Positions 5,867-9,629 of a DNA stretch of 9,629 bases are shown one piece after another. The notes under the pieces were generated by a model. The model did no database searches. It was given only the letters and a program-made list of their open reading frames with translations, and was not told where the DNA came from. Within the stretch, counting starts at the first letter, position 1. Every line of letters starts with the position of its first letter. The DNA is from Desulfobacula sp. (GTDB lineage: Bacteria; Desulfobacterota; Desulfobacteria; Desulfobacterales; Desulfobacteraceae). The stretch is from the NCBI GenBank assembly GCA_029940245.1, contig JAOZRF010000076.1, positions 1-9,629 on the forward strand, in the 5' to 3' direction. Position numbers and translations under genes: made by a program.

Positions 5867-7174
5867 ATGAAATTGAATGATATTTTTACAGCCTGGGTTT
5901 CTCTGTTTTTAATTGTATTATTAGCATCACCTGCTTTTTCTGCACAAAAGCAATTTACCCCCCTTGTCACCATAACCGACGAATATACAGATAATTTCAA
6001 TCATAGTAAAAATAATAAAGACGATGAATTTTCAACCCGATACCAGGCAATCCTTTCCTTTGAAGTGATAGATAAACAGAACAGTCTTTTGATTGAATAC
6101 AGCCCCAATTATATCGACTATATGGATAAAAATGAATATGATTCCTGGAATCATGGCGTATCCATTGATGCTGTCCTCCAGCCATCAAAAAATACCATAT
6201 TAACATTTTCTGATTCTTTTGACAGAAGCCTGAACCGCACAGTCCGGACAAATACCTTTGAACAGCATGATACAAATACGAGTACAGCATCACTTCGCCA
6301 GCAATTTGGTCAAAATGACTATTTCAGCTTAAGCTATACATATACCTTTGATAATTATGACACACCAAACCAGGATGAATTTAAAACCCACAGACCGTCA
6401 GCCTATATGATGTATTGGTTCACGCCGAAATTTGGCATGGATCTGAATGCCTCTTATTCAAAAACAGACTATGAAATATCCACAAATGATCTTCAAACCT
6501 TACAAGAGGATTTACGTTTCCTTAAAAAAATCAATCCCCATCTGGATGCCTATGTGAAATATGCACATACCTATACCGAACAAACCGGCGGCGACCATGT
6601 TGTATATAATCCATCCATAGGTTTTGACTGGCAACCAACGGAAGATTCCGGCATAGCCCTTGGCGGCGGTGTATTATTTCAGGAATATCAAAATAATTCA
6701 GATGCGGATTCCAAAAGATTTTTTTTAGAATTTGATGCTTATAAGAATTTTAATTTTTCAAGAAGAAATACTTTATCCATTACAGGGTCAAGCAGTTACA
6801 ATGATATTAATGAAGAGGCAGCAAGCCTTGGTTTTACAATAAATTATCGGGCAGGTTTTCTTCATACCTACAGGCTCACCAGAAGATTATCATCAGAACT
6901 GCGCGGGTCTTACAATTTATCTGAATATGATGAGCCTGGATTGAATCGTAAAGATAAAACCCTGAACCTGGGTGCAGGGCTTGTCTGGTCGCCGTTGAGA
7001 TGGCTGAATTTTAATTTTGCCTATACGTTTACGGATTTTAATACTGACGATAGTGCATTAGATGATTATCAGGAACACAGCGCTTTTATCTCAACCACTT
7101 TCACACCCCAGGAGCCCATGCATATAAGACCATCGACTCCACGGCAAGTCCTGGAAAACAGATTGTTTAATTGA
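5867..7174 (+). CDS. Outer-membrane beta-barrel protein of the XrtA/PEP-CTERM EPS system
   Basis: A protein of 435 aa with a signal peptide cut after SPAFSA (residue 26). The rest is a run of amphipathic strands rich in Tyr, Phe, Asn and Asp with alternating hydrophobic and polar residues and short turns. Examples are the segments near 155-165 (YFSLSYTYTF), 245-275 and 375-395 (WLNFNFAYTFTDF). That pattern is typical of an outer-membrane barrel. The usual terminal Phe of a barrel is replaced by a polar tail of about 25 residues. AAGGAA lies seven bases before the ATG. The gene is 26 bases after the export protein gene and one base before the deacetylase gene. It probably supplies the outer-membrane channel or a docking site for polymer; this is inferred from position, since strand-rich sequence alone does not show function. 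Confidence 0.85.
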   Translation: MKLNDIFTAWVSLFLIVLLASPAFSAQKQFTPLVTITDEYTDNFNHSKNNKDDEFSTRYQAILSFEVIDKQNSLLIEYSPNYIDYMDKNEYDSWNHGVSIDAVLQPSKNTILTFSDSFDRSLNRTVRTNTFEQHDTNTSTASLRQQFGQNDYFSLSYTYTFDNYDTPNQDEFKTHRPSAYMMYWFTPKFGMDLNASYSKTDYEISTNDLQTLQEDLRFLKKINPHLDAYVKYAHTYTEQTGGDHVVYNPSIGFDWQPTEDSGIALGGGVLFQEYQNNSDADSKRFFLEFDAYKNFNFSRRNTLSITGSSSYNDINEEAASLGFTINYRAGFLHTYRLTRRLSSELRGSYNLSEYDEPGLNRKDKTLNLGAGLVWSPLRWLNFNFAYTFTDFNTDDSALDDYQEHSAFISTTFTPQEPMHIRPSTPRQVLENRLFN

Positions 7175-7175
7175 T

Positions 7176-8024
7176 TTGAAGACAATACTCCTCACCTTTG
7201 ATGTTGAAGACTGGTTCCAGGTGGAAAATTTCAAAAATTATATTCCATTTTCATCCTGGGATGATCATGAGCTGAGGGTTGAGAAAAATATCCACCTGAT
7301 CCTGGACCTTTTAGATTCATTTCCCTTTCAACCCAAAGCCACATTTTTTATTCTGGGCTGGATTGCCAAAAAACTTCCCGGCATGGTAAAAGAAATACAT
7401 AAAAGAGGCCATGAACTAGCTTCCCATGGCAATCTGCATCATTTATGCACTAACCAGTCCTTCAAAGAAATCGAACAGGATTTAAAATCCGGGAAAGCTC
7501 TGCTTGAAGATATCATAGGTCAAAAAATATATGGATACAGGGCTCCAAGCTTTGCAATAAACAATGATATCCTGAAAATTATACACGACACAGGCCATGT
7601 CTATGATTCCAGCTATAATTCATTTTCCATGCATGGAAGATATGGCATCATAAATATTGCCGGCAAAAGCAAAAAAGGAATAGCCTATAAAATTACCAAT
7701 GATTTTTTTGAACTTCCCATCAGCAATCTAACCATCAATCAAAAAACGTTTCCTCTTGGCGGGGGAGGGTATTTCAGGTTAATCCCTTTTCCCTTATTTA
7801 AACTTGGTATGAATAGGGCATTAAACAAAGATCAAGCATTCCTTTTTTATTCCCACCCCTGGGAATTTGATCCGGATCAGCCAAGAGTAAAACAGGCTTC
7901 AACAGGTTTTAAATTCCGGCATTATATTAACCTTAATCAAACCCGGAAAAAACTTGAATCATTGCTAACGCATTTTAATAATTTAAAATTTATTTCCTGC
8001 ATTGACTATCTTCGCCAAACATGA
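7176..8024 (+). CDS. Polysaccharide deacetylase (NodB-type, with DUF3473-like C-terminus)
   Basis: A metal-dependent carbohydrate esterase of family CE4, 282 aa, that would remove N-acetyl groups from the exopolysaccharide. All signature motifs are present: TFDVED (7-12), with Asp9 as likely base and Asp12 as a metal ligand; HGNLH (84-88) as metal ligands; GYRAPSFAI (120-128), with the motif-3 Arg122; GGGGYFR (195-201); and SHPWEFDP (226-233) with His227. The C-terminal part (RHYINLNQTRKKLESLLTHF) is like the DUF3473 extension of XrtA deacetylases. No signal peptide is seen, so action in the cytoplasm or an unusual route must be assumed. The start is TTG, one base after the previous stop and without a clear Shine-Dalgarno, suggesting coupled translation. 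Its stop overlaps the next gene. Confidence 0.93.
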   Translation: MKTILLTFDVEDWFQVENFKNYIPFSSWDDHELRVEKNIHLILDLLDSFPFQPKATFFILGWIAKKLPGMVKEIHKRGHELASHGNLHHLCTNQSFKEIEQDLKSGKALLEDIIGQKIYGYRAPSFAINNDILKIIHDTGHVYDSSYNSFSMHGRYGIINIAGKSKKGIAYKITNDFFELPISNLTINQKTFPLGGGGYFRLIPFPLFKLGMNRALNKDQAFLFYSHPWEFDPDQPRVKQASTGFKFRHYINLNQTRKKLESLLTHFNNLKFISCIDYLRQT

Positions 8025-8419
8025 TGATCAATAAACAGTTCTCTATTAAAAAATTATCAAAAATACTAGAGCAAATAGTCGAAATAGATTTCGCTTTAAT
8101 ATTTGGATCTGCTCAAAAAGGGGAGGTTACAGGTTTTTCAGATATTGATATTGCAGTTTATCTTAACACTTCCATTACGACTGGCCTCCTTTTAAAAATT
8201 GTAGAAAAAGTTGAAAATCATACACACTGCCGATGCGATGTATGTATATTAAATAGTGCTTCAGAGATTCTCAGGTTTGAAGCATTAAAAGGAAAATTGC
8301 TCTTTGCCAGAGAAAACAAAATTGATGATTATGCCTTGTTTTATTCACTTACATGTAGAGAATATGAGGATAAAATAACCTGGATGAAGAAACAACTTTC
8401 TTACAGAGGGTATTCTTAA
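8021..8419 (+). CDS. MNT-family nucleotidyltransferase (MntA-type antitoxin)
   Basis: A small nucleotidyltransferase of 132 aa. The core motif GSAQKGEVTGFSDIDIAVY (about 29-47) carries the GS and the metal-binding Asp pair in DID, and a third acidic position is plausible in CRCDVCIL (Asp73). It appears complete. In HepT-MntA (type VII) systems such a protein adenylylates a tyrosine of the HEPN toxin to silence it. Its natural partner follows at once, but broken. The ATG overlaps the deacetylase stop (ATGA) and a second ATG follows directly at 8024, so the exact start is open. No Shine-Dalgarno is visible. Translation is probably coupled to the EPS operon. An alternative is a drug-modifying nucleotidyltransferase, but size and neighbour favour the antitoxin. 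Confidence 0.85.
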   Translation: MMINKQFSIKKLSKILEQIVEIDFALIFGSAQKGEVTGFSDIDIAVYLNTSITTGLLLKIVEKVENHTHCRCDVCILNSASEILRFEALKGKLLFARENKIDDYALFYSLTCREYEDKITWMKKQLSYRGYS

Positions 8420-8617
8420 TGGAAATAAATGGTGTGATTGAAAAAAAGTTAAGACTTCTTGAGCAAAGACTGAACGAAATCAAGGGATGGAAGATAACTG
8501 AGTATTCTAAGATATGAAAATATTGACACCCAGATTTTATTCACAATAATAACAAAAAAATTAAATAATTTTTCTGCGTTTATAGATGAAATAAGAGAGT
8601 ATATCTCAGTGTCTTAG
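8419..8617 (+). pseudogene. HEPN (HepT-type) toxin remnant, internally deleted and frameshifted
   Basis: The ATG at 8419 overlaps the antitoxin stop (TAATG), the usual layout for these pairs. The first frame gives only 32 residues (MEINGVIEKKLRLLEQRLNE and on to a TGA at 8515-8517), like the N-terminal helix of HepT proteins. In another frame, 8501-8617 reads ILRYENIDTQILF, then a helix with LNNFSAFIDEIREYIS, which resembles the C-terminal helix of the same family. Together about 70 residues remain of an expected 130-145. The missing middle contains the catalytic R-x4-H; the relic keeps only RYENID, where the target tyrosine would be. The toxin should be dead. The reading rests on motif memory, not on an alignment. 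Confidence 0.7.
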
Positions 8618-8631
8618 TGCGAGAATAAAAT

Positions 8632-9084
8632 ATGGATAAAAAAGAAATACTTAAAAAATTATTCTGGGACAGAAATGTTGATATAGCTTATATGCTCAGG
8701 TTACTTGAAGGAAAACCGGAACGTATTCCAGGAGACAGGATAGACCTTTACAGAAGATTTTTAACAACCCATGACTGGTACACATTGCTCAATCTCTTTT
8801 CTGTAACCACACTTAAAGATGAAATCCTTGATGAGAAGGTTATCTGCCGCCTGTTTCCAAAAGAATTAAGGAATCGATATCGTTACGCAAGAAAAATACT
8901 ATTTGTAAACGATGTAAAATATCATAAGGGCGATATTCAAAATCATGCATTATTTCATCAAATTGACAACTGGTGTAATATTTTGTCTAACAAATTATGT
9001 GCACTAAGCAGGATGGATGTGAAAGACATTGTTGATATCCTTTTTATCGCAAAAAAATTCATTGTGCTCGGAATAATCCTTTAA
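8632..9084 (+). CDS. Hypothetical protein, apparent fusion with the C-terminal end of an AbiEii-type nucleotidyltransferase
   Basis: An ORF of 150 aa made of two unlike parts. Residues 1-90 form a small, basic, mainly helical domain (FWDRNVDIAYMLRLL, HDWYTLLNLF, RLFPKELRNRYRYARKIL) resembling the small ORFs often encoded just before AbiEii-family genes. Residues 91-150 (FVNDVKYHKG, then NILSNKLCALSR and KDIVDILFIAKKF) look like the last third of an AbiEii nucleotidyltransferase, where a Lys, an Arg and a KD..D pattern recur. The GG(S/T) and DxD catalytic half is absent. A deletion that joined two adjacent genes in frame near residue 91 would explain it; that is inference. The end also seems short for the family. 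No good Shine-Dalgarno is seen. Probably non-functional as an enzyme. Confidence 0.6.
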   Translation: MDKKEILKKLFWDRNVDIAYMLRLLEGKPERIPGDRIDLYRRFLTTHDWYTLLNLFSVTTLKDEILDEKVICRLFPKELRNRYRYARKILFVNDVKYHKGDIQNHALFHQIDNWCNILSNKLCALSRMDVKDIVDILFIAKKFIVLGIIL

Positions 9085-9134
9085 CCCTTTGAACAATCTT
9101 TTGGTTCCAGTACAGAAGATACAATCGTTAAAAA

Positions 9135-9629
9135 ATGAAACCCGACCCCTTAAAAATAAACATTTCAGATCTAACCTGGGACCAGTTCATCTACCCCCGA
9201 AGCGCCAAAAGCCGGCAAACCATCAACGCCTACGCTGAAGCCCTTGAAATCGGCGCTCAATTTCCGCCAATCAAGATTCAAAGGGTCTTCAACTATCCGG
9301 ATGCAGATGGCAGCAAAACAACCCAGGCAACCATAATCCTGGATGGCAACCACCGCTGTTCAGCCTTCCAGGAAAAAGGCATCCAAGAGATCCCGGCCAT
9401 TGAATGGAAGGACCACCCCCTTGATTACGAGGAAAACAAAATACCTCTTCTCCTTGAATCAGCCCAGTGCAACACCATCCATGGCGATCGATTAACCCCA
9501 AACGATAAAAAACGGGTAGCCCGTGATATTGCATCAACAGACCCGGAATGCAAATATACTGAAGACGCTCTTGCAGAAAAACTTGGTGTCAGCCAACAGA
9601 CCGTCAACGCATGGATCACTGATATCCGA
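9135..9629 (+). CDS. ParB/Srx-fold DNA-binding protein (partial, runs off the right edge)
   Basis: An open frame of 165 codons from ATG to the end of the window with no stop. Residues 7-95 match the ParB N-terminal (ParB/sulfiredoxin) fold: LKINISDLTWDQFIYPRS, then a helix, PPIKIQRV, and ILDGNHRCSAFQEKGIQEI. The DGNHR box (70-74) stands where ParB has its nucleotide-binding box. Residues about 143-162 form a helix-turn-helix (EDALAEKLGVSQQTVNAWI). Proteins with this order can be stand-alone partition-like regulators or can carry a C-terminal DNA methyltransferase; the window does not show which. Wobble positions are clearly richer in C (GCC, ATC, AAC, CCC) than in the upstream genes, suggesting another origin. 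The upstream gap of 50 bases holds no terminator and no clear Shine-Dalgarno. Confidence 0.85.
   Translation, partial: MKPDPLKINISDLTWDQFIYPRSAKSRQTINAYAEALEIGAQFPPIKIQRVFNYPDADGSKTTQATIILDGNHRCSAFQEKGIQEIPAIEWKDHPLDYEENKIPLLLESAQCNTIHGDRLTPNDKKRVARDIASTDPECKYTEDALAEKLGVSQQTVNAWITDIR

Noticed and set aside
9085..9134. Short open stretch (EQSFGSSTEDTIVKK) between the chimeric ORF and the ParB-like gene
   Set aside because: It could be the lost end of the AbiEii-like gene, but 15 residues without a recognisable motif are not enough.
9171..9619. Overlapping minus-strand open frames of 60-82 codons
   Set aside because: They lie opposite the ParB-like frame, which has clear motifs and consistent codon use. 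The minus frames show no domain or start signal.

Overview
The window looks like chromosomal DNA of a Gram-negative, AT-rich bacterium that makes an exopolysaccharide of the exosortase (XrtA/PEP-CTERM) type. A deltaproteobacterium of the Desulfobacterota is the best guess. The guess rests on the A+T-rich genes, the inner- and outer-membrane export parts, the PEP-CTERM sorting tail and a textbook sigma-54 promoter; no rRNA or other phylogenetic marker is present.

Left region (1-1324). One minus-strand gene (808-143) encodes a secreted PEP-CTERM protein. It has a near-perfect sigma-54 promoter (886-868), a Shine-Dalgarno sequence and a strong 12-bp terminator hairpin. A 55-bp sequence is repeated exactly at 1-55 and 927-981, on either side of the gene unit. 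Each copy carries the palindrome GGTAA-N4-TTACC, and the right copy sits about 107 bases upstream of the predicted transcription start, where a sigma-54 activator would bind. The protein also shows the two short motifs (FCL and VQNAIW) of thioester domains, so it may be a covalent surface adhesin.

Central region (1325-8024). Six tightly spaced plus-strand genes form an operon for polysaccharide synthesis and export: chain-length determinant, tyrosine autokinase, undecaprenyl-phosphate sugar transferase, periplasmic/outer-membrane export protein, outer-membrane beta-barrel and polysaccharide deacetylase. Together they would start the repeat unit on the lipid carrier, control chain length through the co-polymerase/kinase pair, move polymer across the envelope and trim acetyl groups. 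Exosortase, flippase, polymerase and the further glycosyltransferases are not in the window.

Right region (8021-9629). The operon runs without a gap into what looks like decayed toxin-antitoxin genes: an intact MNT nucleotidyltransferase (antitoxin type), a frameshifted and internally deleted HEPN toxin partner, and an ORF that appears to join the start of one gene to the end of an AbiEii-type nucleotidyltransferase. The window ends inside a ParB-like DNA-binding gene with clearly more C-rich codon use than the rest, suggesting a separate origin.
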